A stretch of 20,787 nucleotides of DNA from Candidatus Fermentithermobacillaceae bacterium UBA3951 (GCA_002385465.1 DGDN01000026.1:1-20787); one strand, 5' to 3'. Shown: positions 7,956 through 15,534, counted from the stretch's first letter. Notes: a model not told the origin generated them from the letters alone. Program-made: numbers and translations.

Positions 7956-8594
7956 CTATTTCCCTGCATCCGGTACATCTGGCACTTTGTACGGGTTCCA
8001 GCCTCTCATCTCAAAGTAGTGATCTCGGCTGTAGTAGTCGTGCAAGAGGTTCAGGATCTCGCCGAACCTCTGGAAATGCACGATCTCCCGCTGCCACAGA
8101 AATGTGAGAGTGTCCGTAACTGCCTGGTCGCCGTGGGCATTTGATATCTGTATCAAGTACTCGTACGTTGACCTTGCCTTTTGTTCAGCGGCCATGTTCT
8201 CGTGTATGTCGGTTATCGGGTCGCCTTTCGACTGGATATAGGCGGCGGTCCACGGGACTCCGTCGCCGTTCACGAAGTAGAGAGCCTTGTCGTGGTCGGC
8301 GTAGTATCCGTCCATTCCCGCCGCGATTATCTGCTCCACGCTGGCGTCCCTCACCAGCTGGTAGACGAGTGTCGCCACTATCTCCATATGCGCAAGCTCT
8401 TCGGTGCCGATATCCGTCAAAGCCGCTTTGGCTTCAGGTATTGGCATGGTGTAGCGCTGGGTCAGGTAACGTAAGGAAGCGGCAAGCTCCCCGTCAGGGC
8501 CACCGTATTGCGTGATGATGTCTTTCGCCAGTTTCGGGTTGCACGTACTCACTGTACCGGCGGGATACTGAAGCATCTTCTGATACACCCACAT
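7956..8594 (-). CDS. cotJC: Spore coat protein CotJC, manganese-catalase fold
   Basis: A 212-residue member of the manganese catalase/CotJC family and third gene of the cotJ operon; in Bacillus its product is part of the inner spore coat. The di-metal ligand pattern is intact: Glu36, E66-x-x-H69 (TEELAHME), Glu137, and E170-x-x-H173 (REIVHFQ). Catalase-like activity is therefore possible, although it is not shown for all family members. The length matches classical CotJC. The ATG at 8594 follows AAAGGAGGGG, which lies inside the end of cotJB; the gap between the genes is three bases, which indicates translational coupling. Confidence 0.96.
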   Translation of the reverse strand: MWVYQKMLQYPAGTVSTCNPKLAKDIITQYGGPDGELAASLRYLTQRYTMPIPEAKAALTDIGTEELAHMEIVATLVYQLVRDASVEQIIAAGMDGYYADHDKALYFVNGDGVPWTAAYIQSKGDPITDIHENMAAEQKARSTYEYLIQISNAHGDQAVTDTLTFLWQREIVHFQRFGEILNLLHDYYSRDHYFEMRGWNPYKVPDVPDAGK

Positions 8595-8597
8595 AGC

Positions 8598-8870
8598 TTA
8601 ACCCCTCCTTTGATACCAGTTGATCTCCCACGGCCACGGGTCACAGATCCAGTTCCACCCGTTTTCGACGTGGCCCAGACCGAAGTTTAGGAGCGGGTGG
8701 AAAGCCCTTTCGAATTCGTGCTTGGCCTGCATGAGGGCTTCTTGCGCGGCTTTGAAGTCGCATAGGGCCCTTTCATCATTGGGGTGAGTGTCGAGAAACA
8801 GGTTGAGCTCAAGCGTGATGAACTCAAGTTCCATGATGCGGCGAAGCATCTCAAAGTACCGTGCGTCCAC
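8598..8870 (-). CDS. cotJB: Spore coat protein CotJB
   Basis: A 90-residue protein with the CotJB family features: a helical N-terminus (YFEMLRRIMELEF), a central LDTHPND segment and an aromatic tail GWNWICDPWPWEINW. The GTG start at 8868-8870 is preceded by GAAGGAGGGG at good spacing. The same frame stays open for another 89 residues upstream, but that part overlaps cotJA and is not family-like. The start lies two bases after the cotJA stop, so the three genes form one tight operon. CotJB is thought to work with CotJA and CotJC in coat assembly; its molecular role is unknown. Confidence 0.95.
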   Translation of the reverse strand: MDARYFEMLRRIMELEFITLELNLFLDTHPNDERALCDFKAAQEALMQAKHEFERAFHPLLNFGLGHVENGWNWICDPWPWEINWYQRRG

Positions 8871-8872
8871 GC

Positions 8873-9445
8873 TTATCCCCTCCTTCCGCCCGTACCCGGC
8901 GGATACTGGTACAGAGGTGGATGCCGCAAGAGTTCTGGGAAGATGGTCCCCGGCCCGGCCATCTGCCCAGGCGGGCAGTAACCGTTGTAGACCTGCCAGG
9001 GCACGAATGCCTCCGCCAGCTGGACCGTCCTGCCGCCCGGATAAGTTGAGCCGGGAGGCCAAGGCCCGGGACATGGACTGCCGCCGGGAACTGATGGCCC
9101 GCCCGGTGGGCACCACAGAGGCTCTCCCGGAGGACACGGAGCCTCAGGGGGGCACCACGGGGGATCTACCGGTGGTCTTTCCGGCGGGCACCACGGCGGC
9201 CTATCAGGTGGACAAGGGTCCTCGGGCGGACACCAAGGCGGTCTGCGCCTCCTAAGGCCCAATGCGCTTTCTTTGACGCCTTCAGCGTCCTTTTTGTCCG
9301 GTGAGCCGGAAGTCCACTGCGGAGCCGTCGCGGGCGGCGCTTCCGGCGACTTCTTGTTAAGGGGCTCCGAAGGCGATGGCAGAGACCGGCCAGGTATAGC
9401 CCGGTCCTTGGAAAGCGCATCACCCCGGAGGGGACTCCTACGCAT
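8873..9445 (-). CDS. cotJA: Spore coat protein CotJA with Cys/Pro-rich repeat insert
   Basis: First gene of the cotJ operon. The C-terminal ~55 residues carry the CotJA signature (LAEAFVPWQVYNGY...GPGTIFPELL, about 143-173). At 190 residues it is more than twice the usual ~80. Residues 69-131 form a low-complexity region with four WCPP motifs (Trp71, 85, 97, 111), several PCPP motifs and seven cysteines, and residues 1-68 are polar and unlike CotJA. I choose the ATG at 9443-9445 because AAGGAGGG lies eight bases before it; a GTG three codons upstream would sit directly on the Shine-Dalgarno. Cys/Pro-rich coat proteins often crosslink through disulfides, so the insert may serve that purpose; this is inference. 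Confidence 0.92.
   Translation of the reverse strand: MRRSPLRGDALSKDRAIPGRSLPSPSEPLNKKSPEAPPATAPQWTSGSPDKKDAEGVKESALGLRRRRPPWCPPEDPCPPDRPPWCPPERPPVDPPWCPPEAPCPPGEPLWCPPGGPSVPGGSPCPGPWPPGSTYPGGRTVQLAEAFVPWQVYNGYCPPGQMAGPGTIFPELLRHPPLYQYPPGTGGRRG
9053..9241 (-). repeat. Degenerate in-gene repeat encoding WCPP units of CotJA
   Basis: The coding-strand sequence repeats CCNCCNTGGTGCCCNCC-type blocks four times at irregular spacing (36-42 bp), each encoding PPWCPP or PLWCPP, interleaved with PCPP blocks. It then decays into a Gly/Pro-rich stretch before the conserved CotJA domain. Confidence 0.75.
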
Positions 9446-9481
9446 GCAACACACCCTCCTTACGTGAGAATAGGATCGGGT

Positions 9482-9490
9482 TATTTTATG
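9482..9490 (-). promoter_or_regulatory. Possible sporulation sigma (SigK/SigE-like) -10 element for cotJ
   Basis: On the coding strand CATAAAATA occurs about 37 bases before the cotJA ATG. It fits the Bacillus SigK -10 consensus CATANNNTA and is close to the SigE -10. No clear -35 can be picked out. The placement gives a leader of about 30 bases, which suits the known mother-cell control of cotJ. Confidence 0.35.
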
Positions 9491-9577
9491 TGAACTGCCG
9501 TGCTGGTGTGTCTGCCGTGAGTTCGCCGTTGTCTGTGTGGCCTGAACGCCTGTAGGATTCGGGGCGGAGGCGTGTTC

Positions 9578-9685
9578 ATGTCGGTCCTGAGATCCAATAG
9601 GCTCGGACTGCCCGAGGAAGTCATTGTGGCCGCTCGCCGATATCTGGCCGGGATGGGTGTGGACGGTGTGAGAACTACGATATGA
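9578..9685 (+). CDS. Possible small protein, 35 aa
   Basis: A short frame with a textbook ribosome binding site (GGAGG, seven bases before the ATG at 9578). The product has a plausible amphipathic helix (LPEEVIVAARRYLAGMG). It ends inside the last codons of the convergent GGDEF/HD-GYP gene, with an 11-base overlap. I recognise no family. It lies in the otherwise empty 229-base gap between the cotJ operon and the signalling gene and could equally be chance. Confidence 0.3.
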   Translation: MSVLRSNRLGLPEEVIVAARRYLAGMGVDGVRTTI

Positions 9686-12167
9686 ATATCGTGCGGTTTG
9701 TGGTTGTTGCTGCCTCCCTCATGGCCGTGGCTGAGTCTATGTTTTCGGCAACAGAGGTGAAGATCTCCACAAGACGCGGATCGAACTGGGTGCCCGCGCA
9801 GCGCTTTAGTTCGGCCATGGCTTCTTCGTGTGTCCTGGGAGGTTTGTAGGGACGCGAGCTTCTGATGGCGTCGTAAGCGTCGGCAATGGCGATTATCCTG
9901 CACGCGATCGGGATGGCTTCTCCTTTAAGCCCTGACGGGTAGCCCTCGCCGTTCCACCACTCATGGTGGTGCAGTATGAGGCCTGCGATATGGGTGAGTT
10001 CCAGAGATGATTTGGCGATCCGGTAGCCAATGGTGGTGTGTTCCTGCATCTGGGCCCGTTCTTCGGCGTCCAGGGGACCGGGTTTGAACAGGATGCGGTC
10101 GGGAATACCAACCTTGCCTAGGTCGTGCACCTCGGCGAGGAGTTCAAGGTCTAGGAGTTCCTTTCTTGTAAGCGACAAGGCGTTTCCGATCCTGAGCGCA
10201 ACCTCAGTGACCCGCGCTATGTGTCCCTCCGCGGCAAAATCCTTCGCCGATAGAGCCGCGAGGAGCGACTTGACCACCCCGTGCTTGCTCGTGGGGGTCG
10301 CATGAAGTTGCGCGTTGAAGAGGCTCCGGTCCGCCCGGTTAAGCACTTCCTCAAGTGGCTCGATCCCATCGGAGGTCGCGTAACCTATTGACACCGAGAG
10401 CGGGGTGGAGGGGCCTCTCGTGTTATACTCCTCTATAGCGTCTTCCAAAGTCCGCATGGCTTCTAGGCCTTCATTGATATCAGTGCCCCTAAGAAGTACT
10501 ATGAACTCATCGCCGCCCGTCCTGGCGCATGTTCCCTTGTCGGCGAAGCTCGCCTCGAGGAGCCTGGCATAGGCTTTGAGGAGTTCGTCACCCTCCTTGT
10601 GACCTTTTGTGTCGTTTATGATTTTCATGCCGTCAATGTCGGTGCTGAGTATTGTGATTGGCCTCTCGGTATAACGGGAGGGATTGTCGAGCCGCCTAAG
10701 CTCTTCCTCAAAGTAGGCCCTGTTGTATAGCCCGGTGAGGGGGTCGTGGAGGCTCATGTACTTTACTTGAGCCTCCATGAGCTTTTGCTCGGTGACATCC
10801 CTGGCGATGCCATCAAGCCCGACCAGCTTCCCGGCATCGTCGTAGACCGGAGAGAAGCGCTGTTCGGTCCAAACGCTCCTGCCTTCACGGTGGTTCCACC
10901 GTAGGACCGTTGGCTTGTCGAGGTTCTCGCCCTCGGAGAGGCGCTTGAAGATCTCGGCGTCGTCAGGATGGATGCACGAGAGGGCCAGGCCAAAATCGGC
11001 GCACATTTCTTCGGCGGTATACCCGGTGATCGAGACCACTGCAGGGCTGAGATATTCGAAACGCATTTCCGGAAGGAGTTTTATGCGGAAGAGGACGTTG
11101 CTCGTGTGTTCGGCGATTGTGCGGAACCTTTCTTCGCTCTCTTCCAAACGGCGTTGCCTGCGACGTTCTTCGGTTACGTCTCTGAACACAAGAATGGCGC
11201 CTGAAACGGCGCCATTGCTGTCATAGATGGGCGCGGCGCTGTCTGCTATCGACCGTTCGGTGCCATCTTTGGAGATAAGAGCAGTATGATTCGCAAGTCC
11301 AACCGTCTTTCCGTCGACCAACACACGGTCTACCGGGTTGTACTCAGGTTCTCTGGTGTACTCGTTGACGACGTTAAACACCTCGGTAAGCGGCCGGCCA
11401 ATGGCTTCACGGGCCGCCCACCCTGTAAGGGTTTCGGCCACCGGGTTCATGATGGTGATGTTGCCATAGCCGTCTACTGCTACGACTGCATCTCCTATAC
11501 TCTCCAGCGTGACCTGTAGCCTTCTCCGTTCGCTGTCGACCTCGCGGTGGACTCCTTCCAACGAGACCAAGAGGAGCATGAGCGATGTCATGAGTGCCAG
11601 GGCGCAAGCCAGGTAGTGACCAATTTGGGTGACGGTAGGAATGTTGTGGGCAAAGGGGTAGGTGGCGTCGAGGAATCCCCATGCAACGAGGCATATGCCC
11701 GCAATGCGGGTCCCCCGGAAGGTTCGCATTACCTTATCTCTTATGAGGACCCATCCCGCACCGGCCAGTATGATACCCACAACCAGGAATACCGGCATGG
11801 ACGCAATCAATGGGTTTCGAAACCCGAGATTGCCGAGGGTACTCCACGATGCCGCGGCAACCGGCAAGATGGCCGGGTTGGGAAGGCCCCTATTCGGTCG
11901 TCCCGCGATGTAAAGGGTTCCCATCCAGGTGTGCATGGCGCCCAATCCCGTCAGTGCGTCAACAAGAACCCTCCAAAGGAGATCGAGGTTTGGGAAAAGG
12001 ATCCGCGAGAGGGCTACCATCAGGATTAGTGTGTTGTCTAGGAGGGCCGCGGTCCAATAGAGAAGGTACTTCTTACGCGTCTCGCGCCACATGATGAAAA
12101 AGACCACGGTGACGATAACGAAGAGCAAGATGCTTTGAACGACTGAAGGCATATCGAGTCCCGACAC
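9675..12167 (-). CDS. Membrane PAS-PAS-GGDEF-HD-GYP cyclic di-GMP protein
   Basis: An 830-residue signalling protein. Residues 1-205 hold about seven hydrophobic membrane segments, followed by two PAS domains (about 215-335 and 343-462, each ending in DVTE), a GGDEF domain (about 465-630) and an HD-GYP domain (about 635-805). The GGDEF motif (551-555) is intact, so c-di-GMP synthesis is possible. The inhibitory RxxD I-site expected just before it is absent. HD-GYP residues are also intact (GHIARV with His649, HDLGKVGIPD at 681-690, HHHEWWNGEGYP at 733-744), so hydrolysis is possible as well. The GTG start at 12165-12167 has GGGGGAG seven bases upstream; an ATG five codons later is the alternative. 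It is a single gene, and an operator-like motif cluster lies 87-127 bases upstream of the start. Confidence 0.94.
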   Translation of the reverse strand: MSGLDMPSVVQSILLFVIVTVVFFIMWRETRKKYLLYWTAALLDNTLILMVALSRILFPNLDLLWRVLVDALTGLGAMHTWMGTLYIAGRPNRGLPNPAILPVAAASWSTLGNLGFRNPLIASMPVFLVVGIILAGAGWVLIRDKVMRTFRGTRIAGICLVAWGFLDATYPFAHNIPTVTQIGHYLACALALMTSLMLLLVSLEGVHREVDSERRRLQVTLESIGDAVVAVDGYGNITIMNPVAETLTGWAAREAIGRPLTEVFNVVNEYTREPEYNPVDRVLVDGKTVGLANHTALISKDGTERSIADSAAPIYDSNGAVSGAILVFRDVTEERRRQRRLEESEERFRTIAEHTSNVLFRIKLLPEMRFEYLSPAVVSITGYTAEEMCADFGLALSCIHPDDAEIFKRLSEGENLDKPTVLRWNHREGRSVWTEQRFSPVYDDAGKLVGLDGIARDVTEQKLMEAQVKYMSLHDPLTGLYNRAYFEEELRRLDNPSRYTERPITILSTDIDGMKIINDTKGHKEGDELLKAYARLLEASFADKGTCARTGGDEFIVLLRGTDINEGLEAMRTLEDAIEEYNTRGPSTPLSVSIGYATSDGIEPLEEVLNRADRSLFNAQLHATPTSKHGVVKSLLAALSAKDFAAEGHIARVTEVALRIGNALSLTRKELLDLELLAEVHDLGKVGIPDRILFKPGPLDAEERAQMQEHTTIGYRIAKSSLELTHIAGLILHHHEWWNGEGYPSGLKGEAIPIACRIIAIADAYDAIRSSRPYKPPRTHEEAMAELKRCAGTQFDPRLVEIFTSVAENIDSATAMREAATTTNRTIFIS

Positions 12168-12253
12168 CGGCGTACTCCCCCCCGATGGCCGTGTCGCCTA
12201 CGCACAATTGGTTTATCGTACGCGAAAGCCCAAAGGTGAGAGTTAGTGAGAAC

Positions 12254-12294
12254 TTTCACTATAAAGTGAAACGTAATCGACTAAAGCGAAACGT
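12254..12294 (-). promoter_or_regulatory. Operator-like cluster upstream of the c-di-GMP gene
   Basis: A perfect inverted repeat TTTCACT-ATAA-AGTGAAA occupies 12254-12271. Its right half is extended as TAAAGTGAAACGT (12262-12274), and this 13-mer recurs with one change as TAAAGCGAAACGT at 12282-12294, exactly 20 bp or about two helical turns away. On the coding strand the palindrome contains TATAGT, a possible -10, so a bound protein could block a promoter. It is the only such structure I see upstream of this gene. Confidence 0.5.
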
Positions 12295-12320
12295 CCCGAC
12301 CCTTATTTTCGGTCGAGGAC
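12293..12320 (-). terminator. Hairpin downstream of rubrerythrin
   Basis: On the rubrerythrin strand GTCC-T-CGACC pairs with GGTCGGGAC around a loop GAAAATAAG, with one bulged base. It lies about 37 bases after the stop. The following bases are only partly T-rich (GTTTCGCTTT), so termination is plausible but not strong. Confidence 0.35.
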
Positions 12321-12356
12321 GTTTTGTGATCGGACCTGAACGAGCCTAGTCGTGAC

Positions 12357-12890
12357 CTAGTAGTTCTCGCAGAGCACCTGGTAGAAGGCCCTCGGATGCG
12401 CACAGGCCGGGCAGAGCTCGGGCGCTTCGAGCCCTTCATGGATGTAACCGCAGTTTCTGCAGTGCCACTTGGTCACTTCCGGACGGCTGAAGACGGTGCC
12501 CGACTCGAGCCTCTCAAGCAGTTTGCGATAGCGCTTCTCGTGGGCTTCTTCTACTTCCGCTACCTCTTGGAACAAGGTGGCCAGCTCGTCGAAACCTTCC
12601 TTTTTGGCGGTCTCGGCGAATTCCTTGTACATCTGAGTCCATTCGTAGTTCTCGCCGTTAGCTGCTTCCTCTAGGTTCTTCTTGGTGTCACCTATGAGCC
12701 CCAGCTTCCTGGCCCACAGTTTGGCGTGTTCTTTCTCGTTCTCGGCAGTCTCAAGGAAAATGGCTGCTATTTGCTCGTAGCCTTCCTTCTTGGCAACGCT
12801 TGCAAAGTATGTATACTTATTCCGCGCTTCAGACTCACCTGCAAATGCAATCTTCAGATTCTTTTCGGTCTGGGTTCCCTTGAGTTCCAT
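12357..12890 (-). CDS. rbr: Rubrerythrin
   Basis: A 177-residue classical rubrerythrin, the cytoplasmic NADH/rubredoxin-dependent peroxide reductase of anaerobes. The N-terminal diiron four-helix domain has Glu19 (AGESEAR), E52-x-x-H55, Glu83 and E114-x-x-H117. The C-terminal rubredoxin-like domain has C144-x2-C147 and C160-x2-C163 for one Fe. At the position of the second Glu of the family's E-x-x-E motif (Desulfovibrio vulgaris Glu97) this protein seems to have Gln86 (YEWTQMY). The ATG at 12888-12890 follows GAGGAGG nine bases upstream. It is divergent from glpX across 200 bases. Confidence 0.96.
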   Translation of the reverse strand: MELKGTQTEKNLKIAFAGESEARNKYTYFASVAKKEGYEQIAAIFLETAENEKEHAKLWARKLGLIGDTKKNLEEAANGENYEWTQMYKEFAETAKKEGFDELATLFQEVAEVEEAHEKRYRKLLERLESGTVFSRPEVTKWHCRNCGYIHEGLEAPELCPACAHPRAFYQVLCENY

Positions 12891-12933
12891 GGATGGGCAC
12901 CTCCTCTTGGTAATCCGCGTGCGGTTATTCGGG

Positions 12934-12939
12934 ATTATA
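12934..12939 (-). promoter_or_regulatory. Consensus -10 (TATAAT) for rubrerythrin
   Basis: A perfect TATAAT on the rubrerythrin strand lies 44 bases before its start codon. A TTGACT hexamer lies upstream at 12962-12967, but the 22-base gap is too long for a normal pair; at 17 bases only a weak TTTCAT is found. No PerR-like box is evident. Confidence 0.45.
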
Positions 12940-13018
12940 CCTGAGACTTACGTACCATGAAAGTCAAGTCGTGTAAATTGATGTTGCTTCTGGGATCTAC
13001 AAGGTGAGTTTTTGTCTC

Positions 13019-13049
13019 TTGACGGCTTTTTCTGGGGGAGTGTTAGTAT
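13019..13049 (+). promoter_or_regulatory. Promoter candidate for glpX operon
   Basis: TTGACG (13019-13024) is a good -35. It is followed by TTAGTA/TAGTAT (13043-13049) at 18-19 bases, a mediocre -10 with a long spacer. It lies about 40 bases before the TTG start of glpX. Confidence 0.35.
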
Positions 13050-13090
13050 TGACTTGCTGGACATGACGCCGGACTCCGTGGAGGTACGCA

Positions 13091-14077
13091 TTGAGCGAAC
13101 GAATAGAACGGGAACTTGCGCTTGAGTTTGTGAGAGTGACGGAAGCAGCGGCTCTTGCCTCTGGACGGTTTATGGGTACGGGTGACAACGATGGCTGCGA
13201 TGAAGCTGCGGTAAGGGCGATGCGAGAGCTCTTAAGTACAATCGACATCGACGGTACCATTGTCATCGGCGAAGGCGAAATGGACGAGGCACCCATGTTG
13301 TACATCGGTGAGAAGGTGGGAACCGGCAAAGGCCCCCGGGTGGATGTAGCAGTCGACCCCCTGGAAGGTACGAATGTCCTCGCAAGAGGCCTCTCAAGAG
13401 CCCTTTCAGTTCTCGCCGTTGCTGAGTCTCAGTGCCTGCTCCATGCCCCTGATATGTATATGGAGAAGCTGGCTGTGGGACCTAGAGCTGCCGGCAGGAT
13501 AGACCTGGACGCTCCCATTGGAGATAACCTCGCAGAAGTTGCCGATTCGCTTGGGAAAAACGTGCGTGACCTTGTTGTGGTTATTCTGGACCGCCCGCGG
13601 AATGAGGCCTTGATTAGGGAAGTACGTAGAGCAGGCGCCCGAATAAAGCTCATACCTGACGGAGACCTCAGTCCGGCGGTATCGGTTGCGTTCGAGGATT
13701 CGGGCGTCGATGTTCTGGCGGGGATAGGGGGGGCTCCGGAAGGAGTCTTGGCCGCGGTGGCGCTAAGGTGCGCAGGAGGGGAAATGCAGGCCCGCCTCTC
13801 ACCGACTAGACCCGGTGAAACAGCGCGCGCGGAAGCCATGGGTATTAGGGATGTAAGTCAGAAACTTACTATGAATGATCTTGTACGAGGAGACGATGTA
13901 CTATTTGCCGCAACCGGTGTTACCGATGGGGAACTCCTGAGAGGCGTCCGGTATGCGGGAGAAATCGCCAGGACCCATTCACTGGTGATGAGAGGGACCA
14001 CAGGGACGGTGAGGTTTATTGAGGCGATCCACCGCCTGGATAAGAAGGAGAAAGCAGTCGGCTCTTGGAGGGAATAA
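13091..14077 (+). CDS. glpX: Class II fructose-1,6-bisphosphatase GlpX
   Basis: A 328-residue cytoplasmic enzyme that hydrolyses fructose 1,6-bisphosphate to fructose 6-phosphate, a committed gluconeogenic step. Family signatures are present: Asp32 (TGDNDGCDEAAV), DIDGTIVIGEGEMDEAPMLYIGE region (52-74), and DPLEGT (89-94) with the metal-binding Asp and Glu. The segment GTGDND differs from the more usual GRGDK. The TTG start at 13091 has GGAGG six bases upstream. The stop is followed after two bases by the start of the metallo-beta-lactamase gene, so the two are probably co-transcribed. PEP carboxykinase, another gluconeogenic enzyme, is encoded near the right end of the window. Confidence 0.95.
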   Translation: MSERIERELALEFVRVTEAAALASGRFMGTGDNDGCDEAAVRAMRELLSTIDIDGTIVIGEGEMDEAPMLYIGEKVGTGKGPRVDVAVDPLEGTNVLARGLSRALSVLAVAESQCLLHAPDMYMEKLAVGPRAAGRIDLDAPIGDNLAEVADSLGKNVRDLVVVILDRPRNEALIREVRRAGARIKLIPDGDLSPAVSVAFEDSGVDVLAGIGGAPEGVLAAVALRCAGGEMQARLSPTRPGETARAEAMGIRDVSQKLTMNDLVRGDDVLFAATGVTDGELLRGVRYAGEIARTHSLVMRGTTGTVRFIEAIHRLDKKEKAVGSWRE

Positions 14078-14079
14078 GG

Positions 14080-15027
14080 TTGTCCACGTCTGAACCCGTA
14101 TTCCGACGCGTAGAAGAGGGCGTATTCACCTACTTGCGGCCTCTGGGAAAACACGGGCCGGCCGTCGCCAGCGTGCTTTTTATGGGACTCGAAAGCGTGC
14201 TGGCGTTCGACACACTGTGCAACCCGAAAGATATGACCCTTTTCTCCAAGATGGCCGGCGACAGGCAGGTTTATGTCGCCTACTCCCATGCGGATTGGGA
14301 TCACTGTCTGGGGACGGGGGCGTTTGGCTCTCCGGTTGTGATAGCCCACGAGTTTGCCCGCGGGAGGCTCCTTGCACCTTCCCACCCTGAACTGGACGCG
14401 GTGCGGCGCGAAAGCCCGGAACTTGTGAAAGGGGCCGAGCCCGTCCTTCCGTGCCTCACATTTACAAAGTCACTGGCTCTCGACCTCGAGAGGATCCCAC
14501 ATGGGAGCCTGCGTGCAGCCACCGGTAAGGGGAGACAGAGAGCCGGTAGACCCATACAACCGGTCCTCACAGGAGATCCTTCGCGGAGACGGATAGAGAT
14601 CCGCCACTTGCCCGGCCACACCGCCGACTCCTGCGTGGCTTACGATGTCACTACGGGAGTTCTCGCTGCGGGTGACGCCGTGGAGGACCCCTTTCCATCG
14701 ATCGGCGACCCGAGGTCGCTCGGCACATGGATTTCGGGGCTCAGAGAATGGGCTGCGCGAGCAAGGACGGTGATACCGGGACACGGGCAGGTATCGGGGC
14801 CCGAACTTCTAAAGAGGAACGTGAAGTATCTTCGAACGGTTGCCGGCATCATCAAGGATGCAGCCTCACGAGGTACTCCGCCCGAGAGCCTTGACGCTGA
14901 GTACGGGCTGGAAAGGGCGTTCCCGGAGATCATGGCCAGGCTGGATTCCATGGATCCCCGGGAGCGGGAGTTCTACGTAGAATTACACCGTGAGAACTTG
15001 TGGAGGACCTGGGCTGCCTTGTCGTAG
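14080..15027 (+). CDS. Metallo-beta-lactamase-fold hydrolase
   Basis: A 315-residue MBL-fold protein with the metal-binding pattern SHADWDH (69-75), where the second His of HxHxDH is Asp. It also has PGHTADS, AAGDAVED and IPGHGQV, the later metal-ligand segments. The substrate is unknown; the family includes thioesterases, lactonases and phosphodiesterase-like enzymes. I start at the TTG at 14080 because GGAGGG precedes it by seven bases and the glpX stop is two bases before it; an in-frame TTG at 14065 is upstream of that Shine-Dalgarno. Tight coupling to glpX suggests co-expression but not necessarily a shared pathway. The gene converges on the nitroreductase with only a 12-base gap and no visible terminator. 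Confidence 0.88.
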   Translation: MSTSEPVFRRVEEGVFTYLRPLGKHGPAVASVLFMGLESVLAFDTLCNPKDMTLFSKMAGDRQVYVAYSHADWDHCLGTGAFGSPVVIAHEFARGRLLAPSHPELDAVRRESPELVKGAEPVLPCLTFTKSLALDLERIPHGSLRAATGKGRQRAGRPIQPVLTGDPSRRRIEIRHLPGHTADSCVAYDVTTGVLAAGDAVEDPFPSIGDPRSLGTWISGLREWAARARTVIPGHGQVSGPELLKRNVKYLRTVAGIIKDAASRGTPPESLDAEYGLERAFPEIMARLDSMDPREREFYVELHRENLWRTWAALS

Positions 15028-15039
15028 CAGCCGATCGGA

Positions 15040-15534
15040 TCACTGCCACTTGTCTTTCACAAAGAGCTCCTCTTTGGCCTTGCGCGGTCTCATGACACCT
15101 TCTTTCGCCGGGATACCGACGGGGAGCAGGATGACCACTTTGACTTCCTCGGGTATTCCCAAGAGTTCCTTAACCTTACCTTCAGAGAAGGCTCCGATCC
15201 AGCACGTACCCAGACCTAGAGCGTGAGCGGCCAGCGTCATGTGGTCTACGGCGATGGCCACGTCGACCGCATGGAAACGCCTCTCGGGATTCGTTGCGCA
15301 TGCCACTATGACCGCTCCGGCATCGCCGACAAAGCTCTGGTTATTGCATGCCGGAACAAGGGCCTTTCGGGTGGCCTCATCGGTCACGACGATGAACTTG
15401 AACTCCTGACGGTTAGCGGCAGTGGGCGCGAGCCGGGCTGCCTCGAGGACCTTCTCAAGGGCCTCAACGGGTACCGGTTCATTCTTATACGCCCGAATCG
15501 ACCGTCTGTTGGCAATGGCCTCGAAAACGTCCAT
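15040..15534 (-). CDS. Nitroreductase family FMN protein
   Basis: A 164-residue protein with nitroreductase-fold features: the FMN-binding N-terminus RRSIRAY (10-16), APTAANRQE (36-44) and the GLGTCWIGAF segment (107-116). Such homodimeric flavoenzymes reduce nitro compounds, quinones or flavins using NAD(P)H; the physiological substrate cannot be assigned. It is at the short end of the family. The ATG at 15532-15534 is preceded by AAGGAAG seven bases upstream. Single gene. Confidence 0.9.
   Translation of the reverse strand: MDVFEAIANRRSIRAYKNEPVPVEALEKVLEAARLAPTAANRQEFKFIVVTDEATRKALVPACNNQSFVGDAGAVIVACATNPERRFHAVDVAIAVDHMTLAAHALGLGTCWIGAFSEGKVKELLGIPEEVKVVILLPVGIPAKEGVMRPRKAKEELFVKDKWQ

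Noticed and set aside
8871..9137. Upstream extension of the cotJB frame
   Set aside because: It overlaps the conserved part of cotJA and lacks CotJB similarity; a GTG with a strong Shine-Dalgarno at 8870 explains the start.
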